A stretch of 64,000 bases of DNA from UBA668 sp038234785 (GTDB taxonomy: Bacteria > Actinomycetota > Acidimicrobiia > Acidimicrobiales > Ilumatobacteraceae): assembly GCA_038234785.1 (NCBI GenBank), contig JBBQTC010000006.1, positions 1-64,000 of the forward strand, written 5' to 3'. The first letter of the stretch is position 1. Each line of letters begins with the position of its first letter. The notes beneath the pieces are model-generated. The model saw nothing but the letters and a program-made list of their open reading frames with translations. It had not been told where the DNA came from and searched no databases. A program made the translations under genes and the position numbers. Positions 49,112 to 58,725 of the stretch are shown here, in pieces.

Positions 49112-51315
49112 GCACGGAACTGACCGCACCGGTCGAACAGGTCGACCTCGAGCTCACCGGCATGACGTGCGCGGCGTGCGCCAACCGCATCGAGAAGAAG
49201 CTCAACAAGCTCGACGGTGTCACCGCCACGGTGAACTACGCGACCGAGAAGGCGAACATCACCTATGCCGCCGGACGGACGAGCACGGATCAACTGGTCG
49301 AAGCCGTCGAGTCCATCGGCTACGGCGCATCGCTGCCGTCCCAACTCGACGACGGCGCGCCCGATCCCGCCGACGCCCGCATCGCCGACCTCCGTCACCG
49401 ACTCGTGCTGGCGATCGCGCTCGGTTCCCCCGTGATGCTCATGTCGATGGTTCCCGCGCTGCAGTTCCGGGGCTGGCAATGGCTGGCGCTGGTGCTGGCC
49501 ACTCCGGTGGCCGCATGGTCGGCGCTGCCGTTCCACCGGGTCGCGTGGCGCAATGCCACCCAGGCCGAGGCGAACATGGACACGCTGGTGTCGCTCGGTG
49601 TCATCGCCAGTTACGGGTGGAGCCTGTACGCACTGCTCGCCACTCCCGCAGGCGACCTCGGCATGAAGATGCAGATGTCGCTGGTGCCCGCCCGCGGCGA
49701 CAGCCACCACCTCTACTTCGAGGTCGCCAGCACCACGGTCGCACTGATCCTCGCCGGCCGCTACTTCGAGGTGCGCGCCAAACGGCGCGCCGGCGGCGCG
49801 CTCAAGGCGCTGCTCGCCCTCGGTGCCGACACGGCGAACGTGCTCCAGGCCGACGGCAGCGAGATCAACCGGCCCGTCAGCGCCCTGCGCGTCGGCGACC
49901 GCTTCGTGGTGCGACCCGGCGATCGCGTGGCCACCGACGGCGAGGTGGAGGAGGGCACATCGGCCATCGACATGTCGCTCGTCACCGGCGAGAGCGTGCC
50001 GGTGGAGGTCGGGCCGGGAAGCCCGGTCACCGGCGCCACCATCAACGCCAACGGGCGGCTCGTCGTGCGCGCCACTCGCGTCGGCGCCGACACCGCCCTC
50101 GCCCAGATGGCTCGCCTCGTCGAGGCCGCGCAGACCGGGAAGGCCCCCGTCCAGCGACTGGCCGATCGCATCGCCGGCGTGTTCGTGCCGATCGTGATCA
50201 TCCTCTCCTCGGCGACGCTCGGCTTCTGGTTCGCCCGCACCAACAGCCTCACCGAGGCGATGGGCCCGGCGGTCGCCGTCCTGATCATCGCCTGCCCGTG
50301 CGCACTCGGCTTGGCCACCCCCACCGCGCTGCTCGTGGGCACCGGACGAGGCGCGCAACTCGGCATCCTCATCAAGGGCCCGGAGATCCTGGAGAACACC
50401 CATCGCGTCGACACGATCGTGCTCGACAAGACCGGCACCGTCACCACCGGCCAGATGTCCGTCGTCGCCGTTCACCCACTCGATGGTGAGACCGACGACG
50501 ACCTCCTGCGCCTTGCGGCCGCAGTGGAGCGCGCCAGCGAGCACCCCATCGCCAAGGCGATCGTGCGGGCGGCCGACGAGCGGACGCTCGACGCGGTACC
50601 CGCTGTCGACTTCAGCGCCCAGGCCGGCGTCGGTGCCACGGCGACCGTCGCCGGACAGCAGGTCCGCGTCGGTCGAGCCGATCCTGCCGACGTGCCCACC
50701 GAGAGCGCAGCACGCACGGTCGTTGCCGTGTGGGTCGACGATCGGCTGCGGGGCACGATCGCCGTCGCCGACACCGTGAAGCCCACCAGCCGCGCGGCCA
50801 TCGAACGCCTCCGCGGCCTCGGCCTGCGCCCGATGCTGCTCACCGGCGACAACGAGGCCACCGCGCGAGCAGTGGCCGACGAGGTCGGGATCGATGCTGC
50901 CGACGTCATGGCCGGCGTGCTGCCGGACCAGAAGGTCGCCGAGGTCCAGCGCCTGCAGGCGAGCGGTCGGGTGGTGGCGATGGTCGGCGACGGAGTCAAC
51001 GATGCCGCCGCACTGGCCCAGGCCGACCTGGGCATCGCGATGGGCTCGGGCACCGACGTGGCCATCGAGGCCAGCGACCTCACCCTGGTGCGAGCCGATC
51101 TCGCCAGCGCGGCCGACGCCATCCAGCTCAGCCGCCGCACGCTCGGCGTCATCAAGGGCAACCTGTTCTGGGCATTCGCCTACAACGTGGCCGCGATCCC
51201 GCTCGCCATGTCCTGGCTCCTGTCACCCGTGGTCGCCAGCGCGGCGATGGCGTTCAGCAGCGTGTTCGTGGTGAGCAACAGCCTGCGTCTGCGCCGCTTC
51301 CGACCCGGCGTCTGA
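49108..51315 (+). CDS. copA: Copper(I)-exporting P1B-type ATPase
   Basis: This 735-residue protein has one N-terminal heavy-metal domain (GMTCAACANRI, Cys21/Cys24), eight predicted spans, the membrane copper site ACPCALGLATP (Cys396-Pro-Cys398) and the P-domain DKTGTVTTG with phosphorylated Asp440. The HP motif is SEHPIAKA, and VGDGVNDAAA lies near the hinge. It pumps copper(I) out of the cytosol at the cost of ATP. ATG 49108 overlaps the stop of the preceding gene, completing the csoR-copZ-X-copA operon. Confidence 0.96.
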   Translation: MSTELTAPVEQVDLELTGMTCAACANRIEKKLNKLDGVTATVNYATEKANITYAAGRTSTDQLVEAVESIGYGASLPSQLDDGAPDPADARIADLRHRLVLAIALGSPVMLMSMVPALQFRGWQWLALVLATPVAAWSALPFHRVAWRNATQAEANMDTLVSLGVIASYGWSLYALLATPAGDLGMKMQMSLVPARGDSHHLYFEVASTTVALILAGRYFEVRAKRRAGGALKALLALGADTANVLQADGSEINRPVSALRVGDRFVVRPGDRVATDGEVEEGTSAIDMSLVTGESVPVEVGPGSPVTGATINANGRLVVRATRVGADTALAQMARLVEAAQTGKAPVQRLADRIAGVFVPIVIILSSATLGFWFARTNSLTEAMGPAVAVLIIACPCALGLATPTALLVGTGRGAQLGILIKGPEILENTHRVDTIVLDKTGTVTTGQMSVVAVHPLDGETDDDLLRLAAAVERASEHPIAKAIVRAADERTLDAVPAVDFSAQAGVGATATVAGQQVRVGRADPADVPTESAARTVVAVWVDDRLRGTIAVADTVKPTSRAAIERLRGLGLRPMLLTGDNEATARAVADEVGIDAADVMAGVLPDQKVAEVQRLQASGRVVAMVGDGVNDAAALAQADLGIAMGSGTDVAIEASDLTLVRADLASAADAIQLSRRTLGVIKGNLFWAFAYNVAAIPLAMSWLLSPVVASAAMAFSSVFVVSNSLRLRRFRPGV

Positions 51316-51340
51316 ACGACGTCACGCCACGAGGGATCGA

Positions 51341-51355
51341 ACGCCACCCTGGCGT
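51341..51355. terminator. Weak hairpin after copA
   Basis: ACGCCA and TGGCGT flank a 3-base loop 26 bases after the copA stop. The stem is short and no T-run follows, so this is at best a weak terminator for the copper operon. Confidence 0.3.
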
Positions 51356-51384
51356 GCCGCCGTCGGCTGTGGTAGTTGAGCAGG

Positions 51385-51909
51385 ATGGCTGACGCAGCGA
51401 ACGCGGTCTCCGTACTCTTCGTGTGCCTCGGCAACCATTGCCGCTCGCCTGCCGCGCACGCGGTTGCCGACTCGATGCTGGCCGGGCGGGCATTCGCCCG
51501 GTTCGACTCCGCAGGGACGAGCACCGCGCACATCGGGCACGGCCCCCACGCGATGAGCGCGGCCGAAGGCGCCCATCGCGGCTACCGCGTCGATCATCGC
51601 AGTCGCCAGATCCACCCCGACGACTTCGAGCGCTTCGACCTCATCATCGCCATGGACCGCGACAACGTGGAGGACCTCGAACGGCTTCGAGGCGGCGTCG
51701 ATGTGCGCACCGGCCCGTACCGCGAGGTCGAGCCCGTGCAGGTCCAACTGCTGCGCCGGTGGGATCCGTACGGCATGCCCGGCGACGAGGAACTGGCCGA
51801 CCCGTGGGGCAAACGGCCCGATGCGTATCGAGCGATGTACGACGTGCTCGAACGAACCGTGCCGGCCCTCCTGCAGCACCTGGAGTGGCTGCACCGCGAG
51901 GGCGGCTGA
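51385..51909 (+). CDS. Low-molecular-weight protein tyrosine phosphatase
   Basis: This protein of about 174 residues has the phosphatase loop FVCLGNHCRSP (nucleophile Cys, Arg) at the N-terminus, SAGTSTAHIGHGPH and the C-terminal DPWGKRPDAYRAMYDVLE with the general-acid Asp. It dephosphorylates phosphotyrosine proteins or low-molecular substrates; in actinobacteria some members are secreted or linked to polysaccharide export. Starts at TTG 51376 and ATG 51385 are both possible; the ATG is given. It stands alone between copA and a leftward regulator gene. Confidence 0.88.
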   Translation: MADAANAVSVLFVCLGNHCRSPAAHAVADSMLAGRAFARFDSAGTSTAHIGHGPHAMSAAEGAHRGYRVDHRSRQIHPDDFERFDLIIAMDRDNVEDLERLRGGVDVRTGPYREVEPVQVQLLRRWDPYGMPGDEELADPWGKRPDAYRAMYDVLERTVPALLQHLEWLHREGG

Positions 51910-51927
51910 CGTTCACGCGGCTGACGT

Positions 51928-52731
51928 TCACGCGGCGAGGTCGGCGCGCGCCGCCTCGCGGAGTCGGCGAACCATCGAGTCCCGATGCGTCGTCACCGAC
52001 CGCAGACTCACCTTCAACGCGGCGGCGACCTCTGCCATCGACAGTCCGTGGACCAGCAGTTGCACCATCGCCAGATCGCGTTCGGGCAGCGACCTGGCTC
52101 TCGCCAGGGCGACCAGGTCGGCGAGCTCCTGCAACGGGTCGACGGACGATTCGGTGGGCGCCGGCAGGTCGAGCAGGGCCGGCTCCGTCGGTTCTTGCAC
52201 GCCTCGGCGGCGAGACGGTCGCACGAACGCCTGGTACTCGGCATCGCGCAGCAGGCGGGCAGCAAGGTGCGTGCCGCGAGCCTCGACCGGGAACGTCCGG
52301 ATCACCGACCACGCCGCCGACACCAGTTCGTCAAGCGCCTCCGGCGAGCCGTCGGGCCGATGTGCCCAGCGACGGGCCCTCGACGTGAGCCCGGGAAGGA
52401 GGCGCTGCAGTGTCACCCTCGCTGCGAGCTCGTCGGTTCGGGCGGCGATCAGCAGTTGGGCCAACACGGCGTCACCATCGCAGCCCGCCGAGCCGTCCGC
52501 ATCGGCGGCGCCGGTCTCGGCGGCGGCGATCCTCGCCTCGCGGCTCGCCCAGAAGCCGGTGGCGGCGACGATGTCGTCGAGGTCCGCGAACTCGATGCCC
52601 AACCCCCATCCTCGTGCTCGGCGGACGACCGCCGGACGGTGGGCGAGCACCTGCCACTCACGATGCAGGCGAGCGAGCAGGGTTCGTGCGGGTGGGCTGG
52701 ACGGGTAGCGGCGAGCTGTGCGCGATGTCAT
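51928..52731 (-). CDS. Sigma-70 region 4-type HTH protein
   Basis: A 267-residue protein with an uncharacterised N-terminal half (FADLDDIVAATGFWASREAR, AQLLIAARTDELAARVTLQ) that resembles sigma-factor region 2 only loosely. A clear C-terminal HTH (ERDLAMVQLLVHGLSMAEVA, then LKVSLRSVTTHRDSMVRRLR) is like sigma region 4 or LuxR. It may be an atypical sigma factor or a regulator; it is divergent from the EssC-like ATPase gene across 133 bases and could control it. ATG 52731 is used. Confidence 0.6.
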   Translation of the reverse strand: MTSRTARRYPSSPPARTLLARLHREWQVLAHRPAVVRRARGWGLGIEFADLDDIVAATGFWASREARIAAAETGAADADGSAGCDGDAVLAQLLIAARTDELAARVTLQRLLPGLTSRARRWAHRPDGSPEALDELVSAAWSVIRTFPVEARGTHLAARLLRDAEYQAFVRPSRRRGVQEPTEPALLDLPAPTESSVDPLQELADLVALARARSLPERDLAMVQLLVHGLSMAEVAAALKVSLRSVTTHRDSMVRRLREAARADLAA

Positions 52732-52864
52732 GCCGGGATGATCCGAGCGAACCCTCATCGCGGGTCTCACCCGAGGTCTCATCGCGCCGCTCACCTGGGA
52801 AAACTTCGGCTCCACGGTCGAAAGTTCTGCCGATCCCAATGAGCCGACGCTCTCAGTGTGAGCG

Positions 52865-55800
52865 ATGGAACAGATCTCGCCCGCCCCTCCACAACCCGTG
52901 CAGCCCTCGCCGACCGCGGTACCCGAGTGGCAGTGCACGTGGCGTTCGGGCCCCGACGCGGGCGGCACGCATCCGCTGCCCGTCGGACGGCACCTCGTCG
53001 GGCGGGCCGTCACCACCGACGTGCGCTGCGACGACCGATTGCTGGAGCCGCATCACCTGATCGTCGAAGTGGGCGATGACGGCGTCGTCGTCATCACGCA
53101 GCTGACCGGACGGGCTCCGGTACGGGTGAACGGCGTCGCCATCGATGAAATCACCAGGATCGGTGACGGCGACAGCATCGAGATCGGCTCGAGCGTCCTC
53201 CAACTCCACCGCCGGGCATCATCGGCGGGCGCCGCGGTCGTCCACGACGGCTCGCTGATTCGTAGCCCGCGGGCACGTTCGGCGTGGACACCCGCCGACC
53301 TGACACCCCCGGCGGCCCGATCACCACAGACGGATCGGCCCGGAGGTCTGGTGCCGGCGATGCTCGGCCTCGGCGGCGCCGGGCTCATCGCCCTCGTCCT
53401 GCGCCAGCCCATGTTCCTGCTGTTCGGCGCGCTCGGAGGACTCGTCGCGGTCGGGAGTTGGAGCACACAGTGGCTGGCCTCGCGACGACGCGCCAAGCGG
53501 GACCGCGAGACGTCGATCGCGGAGCATTCCGCCTACGCGGCCGCACTCTGCGCCGACCGGTCGGCGTTCGAGCATCACCACCGCCACCGAGTGCCGACGC
53601 TCACCTCCGCCCGCCACGACATCTGCGCGCCCACCACGGCGTTGTGGGCACGCCGAGGGAACCATCCCGACGCGTTCGTGGTGTCGGTGGGCATCGGCGA
53701 TCAGCCATGGCGTCTGGCACCGCCGCGCCACGCGTACGACACGGCGGAGCTCACCATGGTCGGCGACCTGCCCGTCCCCGTCGACCTCGGGGCCGGCGCT
53801 CGTCTCGCCGTCAACGGCCCGGCCGCGATGGCGACGGTCCGATCGCTCGTCGTACAGCTCGCCGCATCGTGTGGACCGGCCGACCTTCGGATCGTGATCG
53901 TCACCGACGACCCGCGATCGTGGGACTCCCTGCGACCGCTGCCGCATCTCGCGCTGCCCGACGGCTCCCCGGCCGTGGTCGGCGAACACGAGGTGGCCGA
54001 CACGTTGGAGCAGCTGGCGACCGCAGTTCCGGCACACCTGGTCGTGGTGACCGACAGCCACCGCGCGCTCGCCACCCGCACCGGACCGCTCCGGCGGGCA
54101 CTCGGGGGCGAGCCCAGTGACGGGAGGGATTGCGGATTGATTGCGGCACTGCCGACGGACGCCGGCGTCCCGCACCTGTGCACGGGTGTGCTCACCACCG
54201 GCCGCGGCCCGATCGGGAGGTGGGTCGAGGACACCACCACCACCCTGCTGCCGGTCCCGGTGCGGGTGGTCGGGCTCGGTGAACGATCGGCAGCCCAGTG
54301 CGCGGTAGCGCTCCGCGACCTCACCGATCCGGAGGATCCGCTGACCAGCTCCGGCCGCATTCCACGCGCCGTCACGTTGGGTTCGCTGCTCGACCCCTCG
54401 GGCAAGGTGCCCGGACCTGATGCGATCGCTGCGGTCTGGGAGCAGGTTGGCGTGGACCCGACGCCGAACACTCCGTTCGGGATGGCCGCCGACGGCATCG
54501 TCGACCTCGACCTGTGTCGCGACGGTCCTCACGGGCTCATCGCCGGCACGACCGGATCGGGCAAGAGTGAGCTCTTGCGGACACTGGTCGCCGGGATGGC
54601 GGCGCGGACGGACCCTGCGCACCTCACGTTCGTGCTCGTCGACTACAAGGGTGGTGCGACGTTCGACGCGTGCAGCGAGCTGCCGCACGTCGTGGGAGTC
54701 GTCACCGACCTCGACGACCACCTCGCCGATCGGGCACTGCGCAGTCTGCACGCGGAACTCCGCCGCCGCGAAGCGATCCTGCGTGAGCACGGCGCGTCCG
54801 ACCTCAGCGCATTGCGGGCGATCGCGCCGAGCGTCCTCATGCCTCGTCTGGTGGTCGTCATCGACGAGTTCGCCGCACTCGTGGCCGAGCAGCCGGCGTT
54901 CCTGCATGCGCTCGTCGGCATCGCCCAACGTGGCCGCAGTCTCGGCGTGCACCTCCTCCTCGCGACGCAGCGGCCAAACGGCGTCATCAGCGACGACATC
55001 CGGGCCAACACCAACCTTCGGCTCGCGCTACGACTCCACGACGTCGCCGACGCGATCGACGTGGTCGGTGACCGGGGCCCGGCGCAGCTGCCGCGGGGAC
55101 TCCCGGGACGAGCGGTGCTCCGCCTCGGAGCGGACGAACACCTCACGTTCCAGACGGCGCACTGCACCGCGACCGAGGACGGAAAGGGCTCCGAGCTGAG
55201 TCAGCTGGTTCGAGCGGTTCGAGAGGCGGCGTTGTTGTCGGGTTCACCGACGCCACCGCCGCCCTGGCTCCCACCACTCACGAACCGACTCACACCGGAG
55301 GAGCTCCCGGCGGGTGCACTCGGGTGGTGTGACGACCCGGACCGGCAGCGGTTCGTGCCGCTCAAATGGGACCCGGAGGACGGTTGGATGATCGTGGCGG
55401 GCAGCGCCGGAGCGGGCGTCGGGGCAAACCTGCAGACCCTGGCGCTCCACGCGCTGACCTTGCCCGACGTCCACGTGTACGTGCTGCACGCCAGGAGCGC
55501 CGAGCGCTTCGCAGGGATCGCCGATCACCCACGCGGCGAGGTGGTCCACCTGCACGAGCGTGAGCGGGTGGTTCGCCTCCTCCATCTGCTGGGCGACCGC
55601 GGCCCCGCCCAGGACGCGCCGATCGTGTTCGTGGTCGACCACCTCGACACGATCCGTCGTGCCCTCGACGGGATCGACACCGCGGGGGAGCACGAGACGC
55701 TCGACGACCTGCTGACGGACGCGACCCGAATTGGTCTCACCGTGGTCGCCGGGGTCGAGCAGCCGAGCGCGCTGCCGGCCGCATTTCTCTCCCGATGCCC

Positions 55801-56770
55801 GAACCGGTGGGTGATGCACCTGCACGATCCGCACGACGGGGGAGCGCTCGGGGTCGCGGCCGTCGCCGTGCCGCCCCCGGTTCCCGGCCGCATCCGCGTG
55901 GCCGCGACCGCGCTCACCGGGCAGATCGTCGAACCCCGCCTCCGACCATCCGATCATCACGGCGAGTGCACCGAAAGGCGAACGCTGCCGCGCATCGATG
56001 TCCTGCCGGCATCCGCAATACTCCCATCCGACATTCGGGGGTTCCACCGCGCGGCGACCACGCACGTTCCGCTCGGCATCGACTTCACCACCGGGACACC
56101 GTTCGTCCTCGAGGTGGCCGACGGAGATCACGTCCTGGTGCTCGGCGGAGCCCGCACCGGACGAAGCACGACCCTGGCCCGATTCACCGAGGCGTGGCGC
56201 GACGCGCACCCGCTCGGCAGGATCATCGCCTTCCTTCCTCGTCGCTCACCGCTCGATCGGCACCACGCCCACGTGATCCACCGCGGAAACCTCGACGACG
56301 ACTGGCGGCGATCACTGGCAGCTGTCGCCGACGTGCCCACGCTGTTGGTGGTCGACGACGCGGAGCTGGTGGACGACCCCGGTGGTGCGCTCGCCGCATT
56401 CGCCGGGTCCGCAGATCCACATCGGACCGTGGTCGCGGCAGCTCACCCGGACGCGCTCCGCCAGACGTACGGCCACTGGACCGCGGTGCTGCGGCGGAGT
56501 CGCCTCGGCGTGATCAGCACCGGCGGTGCCGACACCGACGGTGATCTGCTCGGCATCGTGCTGCCACGACGGACGCCCATCGCTCCCCGGCCCGGGTTGG
56601 TCTGGATCGCCGACAACGGGACGCGGCACCTCGTCCAGATCGCCGGTGCGTCGAGCTCGATCAGTCCCGGGGCAGATTGCGCATCGCCCACACCGCCGCC
56701 TGGGTGCGATCACTCACTCCGAGCCGTTGGAACAGGCGCCCACAGTGTGCCTTCACGGTTCGCTCGCTGA
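52865..56770 (+). CDS. EssC/EccC-like FtsK-SpoIIIE ATPase with N-terminal FHA domain
   Basis: This protein of 1301 residues begins with an FHA-like domain (about 25-115, with HPLPVGRHLVGRAVTTDVRC and a DRLLEPHHLIVEV strand) and two spans near 158-205 (GLGGAGLIALVLRQPMFLLF). Three ATPase modules follow. The first has an intact P-loop GTTGSGKSELL (about 561-571) and Walker B LVVVIDEFAAL. The second (about 845, GSAGAGVGAN) and third (about 1095, GGARTGRSTT) lack the Walker Lys. This is the EssC/EccC secretion-motor layout of type VII systems. Its C-terminus (after about 1255) overlaps the convergent regulator gene by 110 bases and does not look like ATPase sequence. Confidence 0.88.
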   Translation: MEQISPAPPQPVQPSPTAVPEWQCTWRSGPDAGGTHPLPVGRHLVGRAVTTDVRCDDRLLEPHHLIVEVGDDGVVVITQLTGRAPVRVNGVAIDEITRIGDGDSIEIGSSVLQLHRRASSAGAAVVHDGSLIRSPRARSAWTPADLTPPAARSPQTDRPGGLVPAMLGLGGAGLIALVLRQPMFLLFGALGGLVAVGSWSTQWLASRRRAKRDRETSIAEHSAYAAALCADRSAFEHHHRHRVPTLTSARHDICAPTTALWARRGNHPDAFVVSVGIGDQPWRLAPPRHAYDTAELTMVGDLPVPVDLGAGARLAVNGPAAMATVRSLVVQLAASCGPADLRIVIVTDDPRSWDSLRPLPHLALPDGSPAVVGEHEVADTLEQLATAVPAHLVVVTDSHRALATRTGPLRRALGGEPSDGRDCGLIAALPTDAGVPHLCTGVLTTGRGPIGRWVEDTTTTLLPVPVRVVGLGERSAAQCAVALRDLTDPEDPLTSSGRIPRAVTLGSLLDPSGKVPGPDAIAAVWEQVGVDPTPNTPFGMAADGIVDLDLCRDGPHGLIAGTTGSGKSELLRTLVAGMAARTDPAHLTFVLVDYKGGATFDACSELPHVVGVVTDLDDHLADRALRSLHAELRRREAILREHGASDLSALRAIAPSVLMPRLVVVIDEFAALVAEQPAFLHALVGIAQRGRSLGVHLLLATQRPNGVISDDIRANTNLRLALRLHDVADAIDVVGDRGPAQLPRGLPGRAVLRLGADEHLTFQTAHCTATEDGKGSELSQLVRAVREAALLSGSPTPPPPWLPPLTNRLTPEELPAGALGWCDDPDRQRFVPLKWDPEDGWMIVAGSAGAGVGANLQTLALHALTLPDVHVYVLHARSAERFAGIADHPRGEVVHLHERERVVRLLHLLGDRGPAQDAPIVFVVDHLDTIRRALDGIDTAGEHETLDDLLTDATRIGLTVVAGVEQPSALPAAFLSRCPNRWVMHLHDPHDGGALGVAAVAVPPPVPGRIRVAATALTGQIVEPRLRPSDHHGECTERRTLPRIDVLPASAILPSDIRGFHRAATTHVPLGIDFTTGTPFVLEVADGDHVLVLGGARTGRSTTLARFTEAWRDAHPLGRIIAFLPRRSPLDRHHAHVIHRGNLDDDWRRSLAAVADVPTLLVVDDAELVDDPGGALAAFAGSADPHRTVVAAAHPDALRQTYGHWTAVLRRSRLGVISTGGADTDGDLLGIVLPRRTPIAPRPGLVWIADNGTRHLVQIAGASSSISPGADCASPTPPPGCDHSLRAVGTGAHSVPSRFAR

Positions 56771-57290
56771 TGCCCAGCTCGGTCCCGATCGCAGCGTTGG
56801 ACTGGCCGTCGACGATGAGGCTCAGGATCTGCCGCTCCCGCGGCGTCAACCGCACTGCGGCACTCACGCTCATCGTGGCTCCCCCGCGCAGCAGCCCGGC
56901 AGCGACGGACGGACTGAGTGGGGCCCCACCCTGGACGACGGCGCGGATCCCCGCGACGAGCACTTCGGGTTCGACATCCTTCACCAGATAGCCCGACGCA
57001 CCGGCGGCGAGCGCACTCGTCACCTGGGTGGGCTCGTGAAAGGTGGTGAGCACGACGACGTGCGTGTCCGGGCAGCGCTCCTTGACCAGCGACAGCGCCT
57101 CCAGACCGTCCATCACCGGCATCGACAGGTCCATCAACACGACGTCGGGCCGGAGCTGCTCGGCCATCGCCACCGCTTCCTCGCCGTTCACTGCCGCACC
57201 GACGACCTCGAGGTCGGGGTACGACGACAGCAGCTGCGACAGGCCGGTGCGGACCATCACGTGGTCGTCGGCGATCAGGATCGAGATCAT
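56661..57290 (-). CDS. NarL/LuxR-type response regulator
   Basis: This 209-residue protein has a receiver (1-120) with IADDHVMVRTGL and phospho-acceptor Asp54 in VVLMDLSMPVMDG, and a LuxR HTH (about 145-205, LTPRERQILSLIVDGQSNAA and SERTVKAHCG). It acts downstream of the histidine kinase whose stop overlaps its start (ATGA), so the two are one operon and one system. The stop at 56661 lies inside the antisense of the EssC-like gene end. Confidence 0.93.
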   Translation of the reverse strand: MISILIADDHVMVRTGLSQLLSSYPDLEVVGAAVNGEEAVAMAEQLRPDVVLMDLSMPVMDGLEALSLVKERCPDTHVVVLTTFHEPTQVTSALAAGASGYLVKDVEPEVLVAGIRAVVQGGAPLSPSVAAGLLRGGATMSVSAAVRLTPRERQILSLIVDGQSNAAIGTELGISERTVKAHCGRLFQRLGVSDRTQAAVWAMRNLPRD

Positions 57291-58624
57291 CGTTGACCCA
57301 CCAGTTCGAGGCGAACGCTGGTGCCGTCGCCGGGGACCGAGTCGATCGTGAGATCGGCACCCACATCGTCGGCCAGGTCGCGGATCAATTGCAGGCCGAG
57401 GTGACCCTCGCTGCGACTTCCTGCGGCCGAGGCTTGGGTGAACCCGCGACCGTCGTCGCGCACCTCGAGGTGCAGGCTGCCGAAGTGGTGGCGGAATCGC
57501 ACCGTGACGTGCTCCGCGTCGGCGTGCGAGGCGATGTTGCGCAGCGACTCGCGTGTGACCCGCAGGACCAGCAGTTCGTCCATCGGCGCCAGCTTGGCGT
57601 GCTCGATGTCGACGGTGACTTCGACGCCCTCGGCCTCCAATGCGTCGACGAGGTCCGCGAGACCGTGCTCCCAGCCGTCGGCCGGCACCTCGACGGGGTA
57701 GATCGAGTTGAGGACGCTCCGGAGCTGACGAACCGTCGTGCGCGTGGAGCCGGCGAGCGTGTGGAGGCGTTCCCGCAAGTTCTCGGGCGCCGAGTCGGCG
57801 GTCGCATCGAGCGAGAAGGTGATCCCGATCAGGTCCTGCACCGCGCCGTCGTGGACCTCGGCGGCGATGCGTCGCCGCTCCGCGTCCGATGCCCGGATCA
57901 CCCGGCCCAGGAGGCGCTCGCGCTCACGCTGGGAACGCGAGAGTCGGCGGGCGAGCAGGATCGTGAGCGGCACCTGCGCCAGCGTCAACAGGGCCAAGCC
58001 GCCGATGATCAGCGGCATGTACGTGCGGCGTAGGTCGGCCACGCGATCAGTCACCATCGAGTAGTGGAAGTAGCTCTCGACCAGGACCGGTTCGCCGTCG
58101 GTGGTCGTGGCGCTGATGTAGACCTCGAGCAGCTTGTCGCTGCCGTCGGCGATCTCCTCGAAGTTCTCCTCTTTCTGGAGGTCGCTGACGTGGACGATCG
58201 ACCCGCCGGAGTCGAACAGCGCGAACTCGTCGTCCTCGAGCAGGAACGCCCTTCCGATCAATTCCTTCTCGTCGGACCAGACGACCTTCTGATCGCTCGA
58301 CCAGACCTTCAGGCGCACCACGTCACCGAACGTGATGAACGACTGCACACGTTCGTCCAATGCGGCTTTCGCGTCGGCGTCACCCCGCATCAGCGCGGGT
58401 GTCAGGAACGGCGAGAGCGACACCCGTGCGGCCAGCTCACCGGCCGAACCGGCTTCGCTCAGGGCCTCGTCCTCGGCCGCGCGGTTGGTGGCCCACACCA
58501 GACCGAAGGCGATGGCGAGAAAGACCGCGAGCGATCCCACGACTGACAGCGCGATCGGAACGCGCAACGACCGTGTGAGTCCGTTCGTCGAATTTCCCGT
58601 CGTGCGAGCCGGCTTTCTAGCCAT
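57287..58624 (-). CDS. Membrane sensor histidine kinase, NarX/LiaS type
   Basis: This 445-residue kinase has two spans (about 22-45 and 203-225) enclosing an extracytoplasmic sensor domain of about 150 residues (double Cache-like by layout, not proven). The HisKA_3 helix RRRIAAEVHDGAVQDLI holds the phosphorylated His258; the HATPase domain has RESLRNIASHA, DDGRGF and GHLGLQLIRDLA. ATG 58624 is chosen; ATG 58657 is in frame upstream. It passes phosphate to the regulator encoded just downstream. The signal is outside the membrane and unknown. Confidence 0.9.
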   Translation of the reverse strand: MARKPARTTGNSTNGLTRSLRVPIALSVVGSLAVFLAIAFGLVWATNRAAEDEALSEAGSAGELAARVSLSPFLTPALMRGDADAKAALDERVQSFITFGDVVRLKVWSSDQKVVWSDEKELIGRAFLLEDDEFALFDSGGSIVHVSDLQKEENFEEIADGSDKLLEVYISATTTDGEPVLVESYFHYSMVTDRVADLRRTYMPLIIGGLALLTLAQVPLTILLARRLSRSQRERERLLGRVIRASDAERRRIAAEVHDGAVQDLIGITFSLDATADSAPENLRERLHTLAGSTRTTVRQLRSVLNSIYPVEVPADGWEHGLADLVDALEAEGVEVTVDIEHAKLAPMDELLVLRVTRESLRNIASHADAEHVTVRFRHHFGSLHLEVRDDGRGFTQASAAGSRSEGHLGLQLIRDLADDVGADLTIDSVPGDGTSVRLELVGQR

Positions 58625-58725
58625 CTCCACGTCACGACTATAGAGAGCGCGCGCCATCCCGTGCCCGAATTCGTTGCTCCGATCTTGACGAGTCCCTGAG
58701 CCGACGGGGCAGTAGCGTCCTCGCC

